From Propionibacteriaceae bacterium UBA7704 (lineage in GTDB: Bacteria > Actinomycetota > Actinomycetes > Propionibacteriales > Propionibacteriaceae): a stretch of DNA of 64,000 nucleotides. Position numbers and translations under genes: made by a program. The stretch's first letter is position 1. Every line of letters starts with the position of its first letter. The stretch is from contig DLGC01000020.1 of assembly GCA_002482525.1 (NCBI GenBank), positions 526 through 64,525 on the forward strand, written 5' to 3'. Under the pieces are notes generated by a model that saw nothing but the letters and a program-made list of their open reading frames with translations, was not told the DNA's origin and did no database searches. Shown one piece after another: positions 24,620 to 34,148 of the stretch.

Positions 24620-26338
24620 TCAGCTCACCTTGATGCCGTACAGCAACTTGGCGTAGGTGCCGACCACCAGCATGTTGCCGTAGGCGGACGGGCTGGCCTC
24701 GATGTTCTGCGACAGCTGCAAGGTGGAGTAGTCCTCGCCGGTGTTGGGATTGAATAGATGCAGCAGCCCTCGGGAGTCACCGATCACACCGTAGGTATGG
24801 CCGTCGGTGCCGGTGAGCAGCAGCGGTGAACTCCAGGAGAAGGCCGACAGACTGCGCTGCCACACCACCGTTCCGGTCTTCTTATCCAAGGCGACCAAAG
24901 TCCCGGTGGCGTCGGAACCGGTCTTGGCGATATTGAAGAACACCAGATCGGAGACGTCGCCGGTGCCCAGCAGCGGAGTCGCCATCAGTCCGCCGTTGAC
25001 CGCCTTGTTGTAGACCGCATCGATGGAGTAGCTCCACACCTGTTCACCGGTGAGCGCGTTGAGCTTCTGGATGGTGATCGGCCCGGACGTCGCACCGGCC
25101 TCACCGCGCTTGTCCATTTCGTTGCCGGTGTAGATGAACGGCCCGTCGGCACCGTCCTCCAACACGATGGTGGCGTCAGTGTCGTCGCCGGTCGGCCTCA
25201 CCCACACCACCTGCAGGGTGGTGGCGTCCCAGCACACGATGTTGCCGTCGTTGTCCCCGGCGTACATCAGATTGCGCCAGGCCGCTGCCGAGCTTTCGAT
25301 GCCATGGCGGGTGGAGTCCGGAGTGTTGTAGTTGAGCTTGTGGAACTCCGGATTCACGCTGACGGTCTTGGCCGTCGCATCGAACTTCGCATTCAGCTTC
25401 ACCTTGTAGACCAGGCCATTCTCGGCAGGCTCGATCAAGGTGTCTGTTGCTGCATTGACCAGCGCCGAGGAGTCGAATGCTCCCCAATCCCGCGGAGCAC
25501 CGGCATCGGTACCGTTCCAGCCGGACACTTCCTTGTTCTGAATGAGATCAAAGATGCGGTATCGCCAGGCGCCGGTCTTGTCGCCGTTCTGATTGAGACC
25601 CATACCCGAATACAACAGCGGATAGCCACGCGGATCGATCGATCCGGTCCCCTTGAAAGCGAAGCCCACATCGATCGGCTTCTTGGTCTGGGCGCCCGTG
25701 GCGAGGTCGAGGCGGTACACCTTGCCGTCCACGACCGGATAGATGACTTCCACGAAGTTCGGGTCGTTGACCTGCTCGGTCGTCAAACCCATGGCCTGCT
25801 TGGTTGCCTTGGGCCAGTTGACCAGCAGTGGCTGTCCGGTCCACCCGGCCCCGGCCCAGTGGGAGTTCTCGGCGTAGACATCACCGGTGGCCTGGGTCCA
25901 CACCACCTGCAGCTTCTTCTGGGTGATGTCGGCGGTTCCATAGGCAGGCGCATTGCGGAAGTTGTTGCCGCGGAAGGTCAACACGCCGGGAACCTCGGTG
26001 TAGACCGATCCGTCCCCGAAGGCCACTGGGCCGTCTCCGGTGTACTCGGGAAGCACCGTGTTCTCACCGTTGAGCACCGTCCAGGTGACCCGGCCGCCGT
26101 TGTCCAGGATCGCCCGGCTGGACACACCGTCACCGTCGTTGCTCGGCGGCGTCCAGTTCGGCAGGCTGTCCAGTGCGACGGCCAGCTTCGCTGGATCGGT
26201 CTGCGAACTCGGCGTCCACGTCGAAGCCGGGGTGCTCGGTCGTGATCCGGTGGTGATGGCATCGGGGCTGCTGCAGGCGGCCAGGCTGACCGCGAGCGAA
26301 GCGGCCATGACGGTGACAACGGCACGAGTGCGGTACAT
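24620..26338 (-). CDS. PQQ-type beta-propeller lipoprotein
   Basis: A 572-residue lipoprotein (lipobox LAAC, Cys22). After a Thr/Pro-rich linker it carries propeller blades with the PQQ-like/BamB pattern, for example NIVCWDATTLQVVWVRPTGD, ALTGEQVWSYSID and ALDKKTGTVVWQRSLSAFSWSSP. Such domains act as binding or scaffolding platforms. There is no clear metal or PQQ ligand set, so a dehydrogenase function is unlikely. AAGGAG lies 5 nt before the ATG at 26338. It is divergent from the EamA/HtrA operon. Confidence 0.82.
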   Translation of the reverse strand: MYRTRAVVTVMAASLAVSLAACSSPDAITTGSRPSTPASTWTPSSQTDPAKLAVALDSLPNWTPPSNDGDGVSSRAILDNGGRVTWTVLNGENTVLPEYTGDGPVAFGDGSVYTEVPGVLTFRGNNFRNAPAYGTADITQKKLQVVWTQATGDVYAENSHWAGAGWTGQPLLVNWPKATKQAMGLTTEQVNDPNFVEVIYPVVDGKVYRLDLATGAQTKKPIDVGFAFKGTGSIDPRGYPLLYSGMGLNQNGDKTGAWRYRIFDLIQNKEVSGWNGTDAGAPRDWGAFDSSALVNAATDTLIEPAENGLVYKVKLNAKFDATAKTVSVNPEFHKLNYNTPDSTRHGIESSAAAWRNLMYAGDNDGNIVCWDATTLQVVWVRPTGDDTDATIVLEDGADGPFIYTGNEMDKRGEAGATSGPITIQKLNALTGEQVWSYSIDAVYNKAVNGGLMATPLLGTGDVSDLVFFNIAKTGSDATGTLVALDKKTGTVVWQRSLSAFSWSSPLLLTGTDGHTYGVIGDSRGLLHLFNPNTGEDYSTLQLSQNIEASPSAYGNMLVVGTYAKLLYGIKVS

Positions 26339-26432
26339 CGGGCTCCTTAGGATCGGCGAGCTGGCCCGTGCCGAGTTTAGGTCGCGATTCGGCCCAAGTA
26401 CCGCAATCGACGCAGAGTCGCCATACTCGACC

Positions 26433-26447
26433 ACGATGGACCATCGT
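26433..26447. promoter_or_regulatory. 15-bp palindrome before EamA-HtrA operon
   Basis: ACGATGG, A, CCATCGT is a perfect inverted repeat located 30 bp before the EamA start codon in the 139-bp divergent region. It is a plausible operator; no cognate regulator is adjacent. Confidence 0.45.
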
Positions 26448-26477
26448 CGACGGCGGTCCTCGCGGGAAGGATTGATC

Positions 26478-27488
26478 ATGGCGAAGCAGGTGAGGGCCCT
26501 GCTGCTGCTGACCGGCACGGTGCTGTTCTGGGGTTCCAGCTTCGCCGTCACGAAGGACACCTACGCCGAGTTATCGCCGATGGCAGTGATGTCGCTGCGC
26601 ATGCTGATCGCGTCACTGGCCTTCCTACCGTTCTGGTGGCGCCTTCCCCGTCCGCAGTATCGCCGTGGCGACGCCAAGCTGTTAGCCCTGAGCATGGCTT
26701 TCATCCCGTGCGCCTACTTCCTGCTGGAAAGCCTGGCGATGCTCTACACGACCTCCAGCCAAGCCGGGGTGATCTCGGCGACGGTGCCGCTCATCGTCGC
26801 GCTGGGCGCGTGGCTGCTGTTCCGCGAGCGGCTGACGTGGCAGCAGGGCGTGGGGGTGGCTGTGTCGATCACGATGGTGGTGGTGCTGGCGATGACCGGC
26901 ACCAGCCAGGCCAGTGGACCGATGCCGTGGTTGGGCAATCTGCTGGAACTCGGTGCCATGGTGGCCGCTGCCGGATCCATGCTGACCATCAAGCAGCTCA
27001 GCAGCCGTTACCACCCCTGGTTCCTGACCGGGTTGCAGGCGGCCAGCGGCGCCGTGTTCTTCACAGTGATGGCGGCTGCCACCGGCGGCTGGCCGAACCT
27101 CGGCGGGCTTTCGGTTCCGGTCATGCTGGAGCTGGCCTATCTGGGTGTGTTCCCGGGCCTGTTGGCCTTCGGTCTGTACAACTCAGCTCTGAAGATGATG
27201 CCGGCCACCAGCGCAGCCCTGGCCATCAATCTGATCCCCGTGGTGGCTGTCCTGACCGGCTGGCTGCTGCTCGGCGAATCGCTCACCGTCGTCCAACTGC
27301 TGGCCTGCGCCTTGATCATTGCCGCGGTCGCTTTCGCCGAGGTGAGCAGCGCCACTGGCGACAAGACGACACTCGGCGAGTCCGACACACCAGTTACAGC
27401 GGTGCCGGATACGGCCCCAGCTGCAACGATGGCCGCAGTCGACCCTGCGTCGGCGCGTGTCGATGAACCCCGAGGAGTACAGCGATGA
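26478..27488 (+). CDS. EamA/DMT family transporter
   Basis: A 336-residue transporter with ten membrane helices in two EamA repeats (VLFWGSSFAVTKDTYAELSP at the start of repeat 1 and a GNLLELGAMVAAAGSMLTIK block opening repeat 2). A polar Thr/Ala-rich C-terminal tail of about 50 residues follows. GGAAGG lies 7 nt before the ATG at 26478. Its stop overlaps the HtrA start by 4 nt, so the two are translationally coupled. The substrate is unknown. Confidence 0.88.
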   Translation: MAKQVRALLLLTGTVLFWGSSFAVTKDTYAELSPMAVMSLRMLIASLAFLPFWWRLPRPQYRRGDAKLLALSMAFIPCAYFLLESLAMLYTTSSQAGVISATVPLIVALGAWLLFRERLTWQQGVGVAVSITMVVVLAMTGTSQASGPMPWLGNLLELGAMVAAAGSMLTIKQLSSRYHPWFLTGLQAASGAVFFTVMAAATGGWPNLGGLSVPVMLELAYLGVFPGLLAFGLYNSALKMMPATSAALAINLIPVVAVLTGWLLLGESLTVVQLLACALIIAAVAFAEVSSATGDKTTLGESDTPVTAVPDTAPAATMAAVDPASARVDEPRGVQR

Positions 27489-28555
27489 CGTCATCGCAGC
27501 CACCCAACCCATCCTGGTCACGGCGGACGTGGGCGACCCTGATCGGCGTCGGTGTCGTGATCGCCGTGATCGCCGGTGCGCTCGGCGCGGTCTCGGTGCG
27601 GGAACTCGGCGATCAGCCCGGACGCTGCGACGCCGAGCGGATCGCCACCAAAGTCCTTCCCTCGATGGTGACCATCACGACCACCGGGAGTTCCGGATCC
27701 GGGACCGGCAGCGGGATCATCATTCGCGCCGACGGCATCATCCTGACCAACGATCACGTGATCGCACCGGCCGGCAAGGGCTCGCTCCAGGTGGTTCTCG
27801 ATGACGGCAGCCAGTACCCCGCCGAACTGGTGGGCACCGACCCGCTCACCGATCTGGCGGTGTTGCAGATCGCAGCCAACAAGCTGCCGGCCTTGCCGAT
27901 TTCGTGGAACGAGCCACTGTCGGTGGGTCAGGCCGTGGTGGCGCTCGGCTCGCCGCTGGGGCTGTCCGGGACGGTCACCAGCGGCATCATCAGTGCTCTC
28001 AATCGCAATGTTCCCGCCCCGATCGCCGGCGGCGGAACCACGGTGCTCCTGGACTCCATTCAGACTGACGCGGCGATCAACCCCGGCAACTCCGGGGGCG
28101 CCCTGGTTACCTGTGAGGGACGCCTGATCGGAGTGAACACCGCGATCTCGACGGTGCCCAATGCCGACGGCGTCGCCGGCGGCGGCAGCGTGGGAATCGG
28201 CTTCGCGGTTCCGGCCACCATCGCCGAGCGCGTCACCGCCGACATCCTTTCCCATGGCCGGGTCGGTCATCCGTGGCTGGGATTGTCAGTCGCCGAAATC
28301 AGCCCCAATACGGCCGACAAGCTCTCCGCAACGCCCGGCCTGTACGTGCAGGCGGTTGCCGACGCCGGCCCCGCGGCGGAAGCCGGCATCCACGTCGGTG
28401 ATGTCATCACTGGCCTCAATGGCCAGCAGGCGTCCAGCCGTGTGCTCTCCCACCTGTTGCTGACTGCCGAGGTGGGCGAGACAGTTCCGGCTACTGTGAT
28501 CCGCGATGGGAAGCAATCCGACGTCACGATGACTCTGATCGAACAACCCCGGTGA
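27485..28555 (+). CDS. HtrA-type membrane-anchored serine protease with PDZ domain
   Basis: A 356-residue protease with one N-terminal membrane anchor (residues about 16-38), a trypsin-like domain with catalytic His91 (LTNDHVI), Asp123 (LTDLAVL) and Ser203 (NPGNSGGAL), and a C-terminal PDZ domain (residues about 265-350, including GLYVQAVADAGPAAEAGIHVGDVI). This is the DegP/HtrA quality-control family acting outside the membrane. It is coupled by ATGA to the EamA gene; an RNase H gene begins 7 nt after its stop. Confidence 0.93.
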   Translation: MTSSQPPNPSWSRRTWATLIGVGVVIAVIAGALGAVSVRELGDQPGRCDAERIATKVLPSMVTITTTGSSGSGTGSGIIIRADGIILTNDHVIAPAGKGSLQVVLDDGSQYPAELVGTDPLTDLAVLQIAANKLPALPISWNEPLSVGQAVVALGSPLGLSGTVTSGIISALNRNVPAPIAGGGTTVLLDSIQTDAAINPGNSGGALVTCEGRLIGVNTAISTVPNADGVAGGGSVGIGFAVPATIAERVTADILSHGRVGHPWLGLSVAEISPNTADKLSATPGLYVQAVADAGPAAEAGIHVGDVITGLNGQQASSRVLSHLLLTAEVGETVPATVIRDGKQSDVTMTLIEQPR

Positions 28556-28562
28556 GTTGCTG

Positions 28563-29003
28563 ATGAGTGAACGAGTGGTGCTCGCCACCGACGGATCCTG
28601 CCTGCGCAATCCCGGGCCTGGCGGTTGGGCGTGGGCGACCGAAGACGGCCGCCACGATTCCGGCGGTCATGCCGAAACGACCAACAACCTCATGGAGTTG
28701 CGGGCGGTATATGAGGCCCTGGGCGCATTTCCGCCCGAGGTCCCGCTGCTGATCCAGGCCGACAGCATGTATGTGATCAACATCTTCACTCGCTGGCTGG
28801 CGGGCTGGCAGGCCAAGGGCTGGAAGACGGCAGCCAAGAAGCCGGTGCTCAATCGCGAGCCGATCGAAATGATCGCCGAGCGCCTGCGGGGCCGCGATGT
28901 GCGCTGGGAACACGTCAAAGGCCATTCTGGGCATCCCCTCAACGAAAAGGTCGACACCTTGGCCCGCACCGCCGCCGAGAAGATCCGCGACGGCAAGGCC
29001 TAG
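28563..29003 (+). CDS. rnhA: Ribonuclease HI
   Basis: A 146-residue type I RNase H that cleaves RNA in RNA-DNA hybrids. The DEDD carboxylates are visible: Asp10 (TDGSCLRNPG), Glu45 (LMELRAV), Asp67 (QADSMYV) and Asp131 (EKVDTLA), plus the catalytic-loop His121 (VKGHSGHP). The length equals the minimal bacterial enzyme. The ATG at 28563 is used; a TTG at 28557 is possible. It ends 5 bp from the convergent sugar transporter gene. Confidence 0.95.
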   Translation: MSERVVLATDGSCLRNPGPGGWAWATEDGRHDSGGHAETTNNLMELRAVYEALGAFPPEVPLLIQADSMYVINIFTRWLAGWQAKGWKTAAKKPVLNREPIEMIAERLRGRDVRWEHVKGHSGHPLNEKVDTLARTAAEKIRDGKA

Positions 29004-29008
29004 CCCGA

Positions 29009-30391
29009 TCAGGTCAGCTCGCCGCGCTCTTTCAGTTCTGCCACGATCTGGGCGTAGAAGCCTGCGTCGATGCGGTACTTGGCCCGGTAGATCAGGTAGC
29101 TGATCACGATCAGAATCGGCGGGATCACCAACATGCCGATCTTGATGGTCAGCAGCCCATCGGCAGTGGTGTCCTGGGGATGATCGGGATTGACCGCAGC
29201 GATCACGATCATCACCGCCACGATCTGGGTCGACAGCGCCGCCCCCACCTTGTTGATGAACGGCTGCACGGCGAAAGTCACCGAGCCATTGCGGTGGCCC
29301 AGCTTCCAGTGCCCGTATTCAATGGTGTCGGTGAGGAAGACCAGCATCAAGATCGTGACAAAGGCGTCACCGATGAACAGCAGCAATCCAGCCACTGCGA
29401 TGAAGGCAATGTGAGTCGGGCTGAAGAAGAACACCAGATAGCCGGCCAGGATCAGTCCGATCGAGGCGGTGAACAGGGCGTGCCGGGAGAATCGCCGGGA
29501 GAAGAACGGGAAGATCCCGTATCCCAGGAGTTGGCTGGCCACCAGCACGGCGCCGAACGGTGAGTACATGGCCTCGTCACCGTAGACGTACTTGAAGTAG
29601 TAGGTGCCGAAGGTGGTGGTGGTCAGATAGCCCGTCATGAATAGCACCATCGCCAGGGCAGTCCACAACAGCTGGTCGTTGCCGAACACCGCACGCCCAA
29701 GGGCTTTGAGACTGGTGCGCTCCTGCACGGCCACGATGGTCGGCACCTTGACTCCGATCAGCGTCACCAACTGGCCCAGCACCATGATGATCACCAGCCC
29801 GAGGGCGAACCAGGTCCAGGCCGGTACCGCACCGACGACCGGCGTCAGCGCCGTGGTGACCGGAATCACCGCCACCACGACGGTGAACAGCCCGATGGTG
29901 GCGAAGATCTTGGCGATGGACCCGAACTTCTCGCGCTGCTTCTGATCGATGGTCAGTGCCGGCATCATCGACCAGTACGGAATGTCGTTGGCAGTCCAGG
30001 AGAAGCTCCAGAACAGGTAGATCACCGCGAAGCCGGCGATCAGCGTCCAGCCGGAGAAGCCCAGATCGCTGAAGAGCAACACCGTGAAGATGGCTGAGGA
30101 CACCACTCCGCCGGCGATCCAGGGTTTGTACTGGCCCCAGCGGGTGCGGGTGTTGTCGACCAGAGCACCCATGCCGATGTCGGCCGCTGCGTCGACCAGT
30201 CGGGCTAGCAGGATCAGTGAGCTCACCCACAGAAACTCCCAGGCGGGGATCTTCATCACATCGGAGAGGAAGAAGATCAGGTACATGCTCACCAGGGTGT
30301 AGACCATGTCGCGGCCTATGGTGCCGATACCGAAGGTCCACTTGTTGCGGCGATCCAGCCGCGCGTCGGACACCTCCTGAGTCGCGCTCAT
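29009..30391 (-). CDS. GPH-family glycoside:cation symporter
   Basis: A 460-residue protein with twelve membrane helices and the GPH (MelB-like) signatures: YLIFFLSDV in helix 1-2, DIGMGALVDNTRTRWGQYKPW after helix 2 and NDIPYWSMMPALT in the middle. The family imports melibiose, lactose, glucuronides or xylosides with Na+ or H+. It overlaps the GH36 gene by 4 nt, so an alpha-galactoside substrate is likely. It is the last gene of the LacI-controlled minus-strand operon. Confidence 0.9.
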   Translation of the reverse strand: MSATQEVSDARLDRRNKWTFGIGTIGRDMVYTLVSMYLIFFLSDVMKIPAWEFLWVSSLILLARLVDAAADIGMGALVDNTRTRWGQYKPWIAGGVVSSAIFTVLLFSDLGFSGWTLIAGFAVIYLFWSFSWTANDIPYWSMMPALTIDQKQREKFGSIAKIFATIGLFTVVVAVIPVTTALTPVVGAVPAWTWFALGLVIIMVLGQLVTLIGVKVPTIVAVQERTSLKALGRAVFGNDQLLWTALAMVLFMTGYLTTTTFGTYYFKYVYGDEAMYSPFGAVLVASQLLGYGIFPFFSRRFSRHALFTASIGLILAGYLVFFFSPTHIAFIAVAGLLLFIGDAFVTILMLVFLTDTIEYGHWKLGHRNGSVTFAVQPFINKVGAALSTQIVAVMIVIAAVNPDHPQDTTADGLLTIKIGMLVIPPILIVISYLIYRAKYRIDAGFYAQIVAELKERGELT

Positions 30392-32781
30392 CTCTCGTCC
30401 CCTCCCCCGGTGATCGCCGGAGCTGAATCCAGCTTCTCAATGAGGTAGAGCGTAGAGCCGAAGTCCCCCAGAATCCGGGTATTGGCGTCGGCGCCGGTGC
30501 CGTCGAATTGCGGAATCAGCCGCAATCGACTCAAGGCGGCCCCGCTGCCGCGATATTCCTGCACGACCGCGGGCATCCGATAATGCCGATTCACCACGGA
30601 CTGGACCACTCCCCCGTCGCGGATCGGCACCGGACTGAGCCGGTTGATCAGGCGCCCGAAACCTCGGATCTCCAAAGTGTGTGGCACCGCCGTGACGCGG
30701 TAGCGGGCTGCCGGATCCAGGCGCGGAATCTCCAACTGCTCCGGTGGCTGCGCGGCGATCGCGCGCGTTTGGAAGGCACCTACCAAGGCCGACTCACCGG
30801 CGGCATTCAGTCGCGTGAGGGTCACTCGATCCGGCTTCACCTGATCAGCACGCAGCAGCGCCCCGAACTGACATAGCTCGCGATGCTGCTTGTAGAACGC
30901 GATCTGGGAGCGGATCTCGGTCCGCTCAGAGGCATTCAGCTCCTCCGGGTCGAGCTCGTAGCCCAACACCCCGAACGCGGCAACGTTGAACCGTGTCGAC
31001 AACGGTGTGGCGCGCAGGGTCTGTTCCGACGGCGAGGCGGTGACGTGGGCTCCCATGGTCGAGGGCGGATAGAAGTACGACAGGCCCCCCTGGATGGTGA
31101 GTCGCTCGATGGGATCGGTGCAATCGGAGGCCCAGATCTGCGGGGAGAAGCACAGCATGCCCAAATCGAAGCGGTTGCCACCGGACGCACAGCTCTCCAG
31201 CAGAATGTGGGGGCGCGGCTCGAAGATCCTCCTCAGCACCTCATACAGACCGAGTTGATAGCGGTGCAGCACCTCGCCGGCCGGGCAGGTCGGCGAGGCG
31301 ATATCGGCGAAGGTGCGATTGGCGTCCCACTTCACGTAGCTGACGTCCGCGGCGTCCAACACGGTGCCCACCTGGTCCACCACGTAGTCGCGGACCTCGG
31401 GCCGCGTCAGGTCCAGGATCAATTGGTGGCGTCCCAGCAGCGGCTCCCGCTCGGCGGTGCGCAACACCCAATCGGGATGGGCCCGGTACAGCTCGGAATC
31501 AGGATTGACCGACTCCGGCTCCACCCACAGGCCGAAGTCCAGGCCGAGCGCGCGAACATCGGCCGACAGCCCGCTCAGGCCGCGGGGCAGCTTGTCGGTG
31601 TCGACGCTGTAGTCGCCCAGACCAGCGTGGTCGTCGCTGCGTCCGGCGAACCAGCCATCGTCGAGCACGAACAGTTCCACCCCGAGGCTCTTGGCCTGCC
31701 GGGCCATCTTCACCAGTTTGCGATGGGTGAAGGTGAAGTTGGTCGCCTCCCAGTTGTTCAGCAGCACCGGACGCGCCCGTCGCGCCCAGGGGCCACGCAC
31801 GATGTGTCCTTCGACGAATCGGTGAAAGTTCGCCGATAGCCCGTTGAGGCCCTGCGCCGAGAAGCTGAGCACGGCCTGTGGGGTCTCAAAGCGCTCCCCG
31901 GCGTGCAGCGTCCACTCAAAGCCCACCGGGTTGATGCCCGACTGCACCCGCAGCAGGCCGCGCTGAGTGAGCTCGATGGCGGTGACGTGATTTCCGGAAT
32001 AGACCAGATTGAAGCCGTAGGCCTCGCCGTGGTTCTCCCCCGTGTCGGGAGCCACCAGCAGCACCCCGGGATTGTGCCGATTGCTCGAGAAACCGGTGGT
32101 CGAGGAGTTCAGCGTGATCCCCGGCGCCAGCGGTGATCGATGTGGATGAGCTTCGGCGATCCACGCGCCGTTGAGTGTGATCACCTCGTAGCCGCGGTCG
32201 ATCAGATCCACCTGCTGACTCATCAGTCGAGGGATCCGCACTGCTTGAGCAGCGGTGTTGGTGAGCACCACCCGCTTCGCAATCACATTCGCTTCGACGA
32301 AGACGGTGTAGTACAACTCCAGCATCAGGTCTGCATCAACCAGGGTGAGAATCAGGGTCGAGGCGTTCTCGGCGTCGCCGATCGCCGTTGGCAAGCCATC
32401 GGCGCACGCCACCGTCCCGTCCCGCAACGCGAAGGATTGATAACGGAAGTCGGTCACCAGGCCGCCGTCGTGACGCCGCACCTCGATGGGCGGCAGCCGG
32501 TAGTCCCCTCGCCCATAGCCCGACCACTCCAAGGTCTGCCGATCCAGCCAGTAGGACGGATCGTCCGGGGAGTTCACACCCTCATTCTGGGCAGGATGCT
32601 GCCGCAGCAACGGTTGCAGATCGGCCAGCTCGGTCAGGTCGGCCAGCACCGCCCCGAAATGAACATGTTCCACGTGCCCGTGATCGGTGACGCGAAGCAC
32701 ATAGCTGACATCGCTGCCGCGCAGATGGAAGGCCGGGCCGGTGCTGCCGTCAGCGCCGAGGACCTGGATCGGCGCAACCAT
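30388..32781 (-). CDS. Alpha-galactosidase (GH36)
   Basis: A 797-residue GH36 enzyme with the N-terminal beta-supersandwich domain, the central TIM barrel (about residues 335-640) and a C-terminal beta domain. Nucleophile Asp486 is in YVKWDANR and the acid/base Asp553 in IWASDCTDPIER; the LDDGWF motif starts near 373. Length is slightly above the usual 720-750. It lacks a signal peptide, so it acts on imported raffinose- or melibiose-type sugars. It directly abuts the GH1 gene (0 bp) and overlaps the GPH symporter by 4 nt. Confidence 0.93.
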   Translation of the reverse strand: MVAPIQVLGADGSTGPAFHLRGSDVSYVLRVTDHGHVEHVHFGAVLADLTELADLQPLLRQHPAQNEGVNSPDDPSYWLDRQTLEWSGYGRGDYRLPPIEVRRHDGGLVTDFRYQSFALRDGTVACADGLPTAIGDAENASTLILTLVDADLMLELYYTVFVEANVIAKRVVLTNTAAQAVRIPRLMSQQVDLIDRGYEVITLNGAWIAEAHPHRSPLAPGITLNSSTTGFSSNRHNPGVLLVAPDTGENHGEAYGFNLVYSGNHVTAIELTQRGLLRVQSGINPVGFEWTLHAGERFETPQAVLSFSAQGLNGLSANFHRFVEGHIVRGPWARRARPVLLNNWEATNFTFTHRKLVKMARQAKSLGVELFVLDDGWFAGRSDDHAGLGDYSVDTDKLPRGLSGLSADVRALGLDFGLWVEPESVNPDSELYRAHPDWVLRTAEREPLLGRHQLILDLTRPEVRDYVVDQVGTVLDAADVSYVKWDANRTFADIASPTCPAGEVLHRYQLGLYEVLRRIFEPRPHILLESCASGGNRFDLGMLCFSPQIWASDCTDPIERLTIQGGLSYFYPPSTMGAHVTASPSEQTLRATPLSTRFNVAAFGVLGYELDPEELNASERTEIRSQIAFYKQHRELCQFGALLRADQVKPDRVTLTRLNAAGESALVGAFQTRAIAAQPPEQLEIPRLDPAARYRVTAVPHTLEIRGFGRLINRLSPVPIRDGGVVQSVVNRHYRMPAVVQEYRGSGAALSRLRLIPQFDGTGADANTRILGDFGSTLYLIEKLDSAPAITGGGDER

Positions 32782-34056
32782 CTAGGAGTTCTTCCGGTAC
32801 TGCTGGTCGGCGACCCAGCGTCCGTAGGCGGCTTCGGTGACCCCGGCGTTGGCGATGATATCGGCGTAGAAATGTCCGGAGGGTTTGATGGTGCGCTCTT
32901 GGGTCTCGTAATCCAGCTCCACCAATCCAAACTTGGGCACCTCGCCCTCAGCCCATTCCCAGTTGTCGGTGAAGCACCAGTGGTAGTAGCGCTGGATGGG
33001 CAGGTCGCTGGCGGCGATGCGCGCCAAGTGGTCGTACAGATAGCGCGATCGGAACGTCTCGGTGTTGTCGCAGGTGCCGTTCTCGGTGATGTAGATCGGA
33101 CTGGGATAAAGGTCGTGAACCCATTGGCACACCTCGATGAGACCGTCGGGATAGATCTCCCAGCCCAGATCATTCACCGGTACCCCGTCGGCCACACCGT
33201 CGCCGACCGAGCGCACCGTGCTACGGCTGTAATAGTTGACTCCTTGGAAGTCGTAGTAGCGCCCCGGCACCACCCCGGACGGCCGGATGAACGGCGGGTC
33301 GAATCGACCGGTGTTCATCGCCTTCAGCAGGGCGCGTTGGAAGAGGTACTCACCACCAGCAGCCGACAGCCGATGCAGTGGATTGCGCGGTTGCGCCGGA
33401 GCGAAAGCCCGCAGGTGGCTGGCCGAACCGACTTTGGCGTGAGGCTGCAGGGCATGGATCATCTGGTACGCCGCAATATGCACCTCGGCTTCGACCTGCA
33501 TCACCCGCAACGCTTGGATCGCCGAATGCTCGCCGGGAGGCCACTCCCCGTACAGGTAGCCGTGGGTGGCGTAGATGTTCGGCTCGTTGATCGGAATCCA
33601 CTCATCGACCCACTCCCCCAACTCGGTGACCAGGACACGGGTCAGACGCCCGAAGGCCGTCTTGATATCCGGTCCGAGCCAGCCGCCGGAATCGACAAGC
33701 CAACCCGGCAGATTGAAGTGGTGGATGGTGACCAGCGGCACGATCCCGGCGGCACGCAATGCGGCGACCTCGTCGCGGTAGTGCTGCAGACCTTCGGAGT
33801 CGAATTGGCCCGGGCCGGGTTCGACCCGCGCCCACTCGATCCCCATCCGGTAGTGCTTGATGCCCAACTCGACCAGCAGGTCGATGTCGGCAGAAACTCG
33901 GTTCCAGTGGTCGGTGGCCCGCGCCGGAGACGAGCCGTCCTTGATGCGTCCGGCGGCAGCCCAGCGATGCCAGTTGGTATCCAACAGACCGCCCTCGATC
34001 TGAGTGGCCGCCGTCGCCACACCGAGTTCGCAGTTCGGCAAAGAGTAGGCATGCAT
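32782..34056 (-). CDS. Glycoside hydrolase family 1 (beta-glycosidase)
   Basis: A 424-residue GH1 (beta/alpha)8 enzyme with acid/base Glu158 in PINEPNIY and nucleophile Glu325 in IYITENGTC. It is shorter than typical GH1 (about 450), with reduced loops near the N-terminus. The ATG at 34056 has GAGGGGA about 8 nt upstream. The opening ELGVATAATQIEGG is the usual start of the barrel. It probably hydrolyses beta-glucosides or beta-galactosides; the neighbouring GH36 covers the alpha-linked ones. It is cytoplasmic. Confidence 0.92.
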   Translation of the reverse strand: MHAYSLPNCELGVATAATQIEGGLLDTNWHRWAAAGRIKDGSSPARATDHWNRVSADIDLLVELGIKHYRMGIEWARVEPGPGQFDSEGLQHYRDEVAALRAAGIVPLVTIHHFNLPGWLVDSGGWLGPDIKTAFGRLTRVLVTELGEWVDEWIPINEPNIYATHGYLYGEWPPGEHSAIQALRVMQVEAEVHIAAYQMIHALQPHAKVGSASHLRAFAPAQPRNPLHRLSAAGGEYLFQRALLKAMNTGRFDPPFIRPSGVVPGRYYDFQGVNYYSRSTVRSVGDGVADGVPVNDLGWEIYPDGLIEVCQWVHDLYPSPIYITENGTCDNTETFRSRYLYDHLARIAASDLPIQRYYHWCFTDNWEWAEGEVPKFGLVELDYETQERTIKPSGHFYADIIANAGVTEAAYGRWVADQQYRKNS

Positions 34057-34082
34057 TGTCGCGTCCCCTCGTCGGTTCTCGA

Positions 34083-34146
34083 TACCGCGACGGTAGCGCA
34101 GCACACACGACTGTGGGGTCTGGCCGGGCAAAACCACCACGTGGTG
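34083..34146. promoter_or_regulatory. Inverted repeats in the MFS-GH1 gap
   Basis: The 92-bp gap holds TACCG-CGA-CGGTA (34083-34095) and a perfect palindrome CACCACGTGGTG (34135-34146). The latter lies 2 bp from the stop of the MFS gene. They may be a weak processing/terminator hairpin and an internal operator for the GH1-GH36-GPH half of the operon. Confidence 0.35.
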
Positions 34147-34148
34147 AT

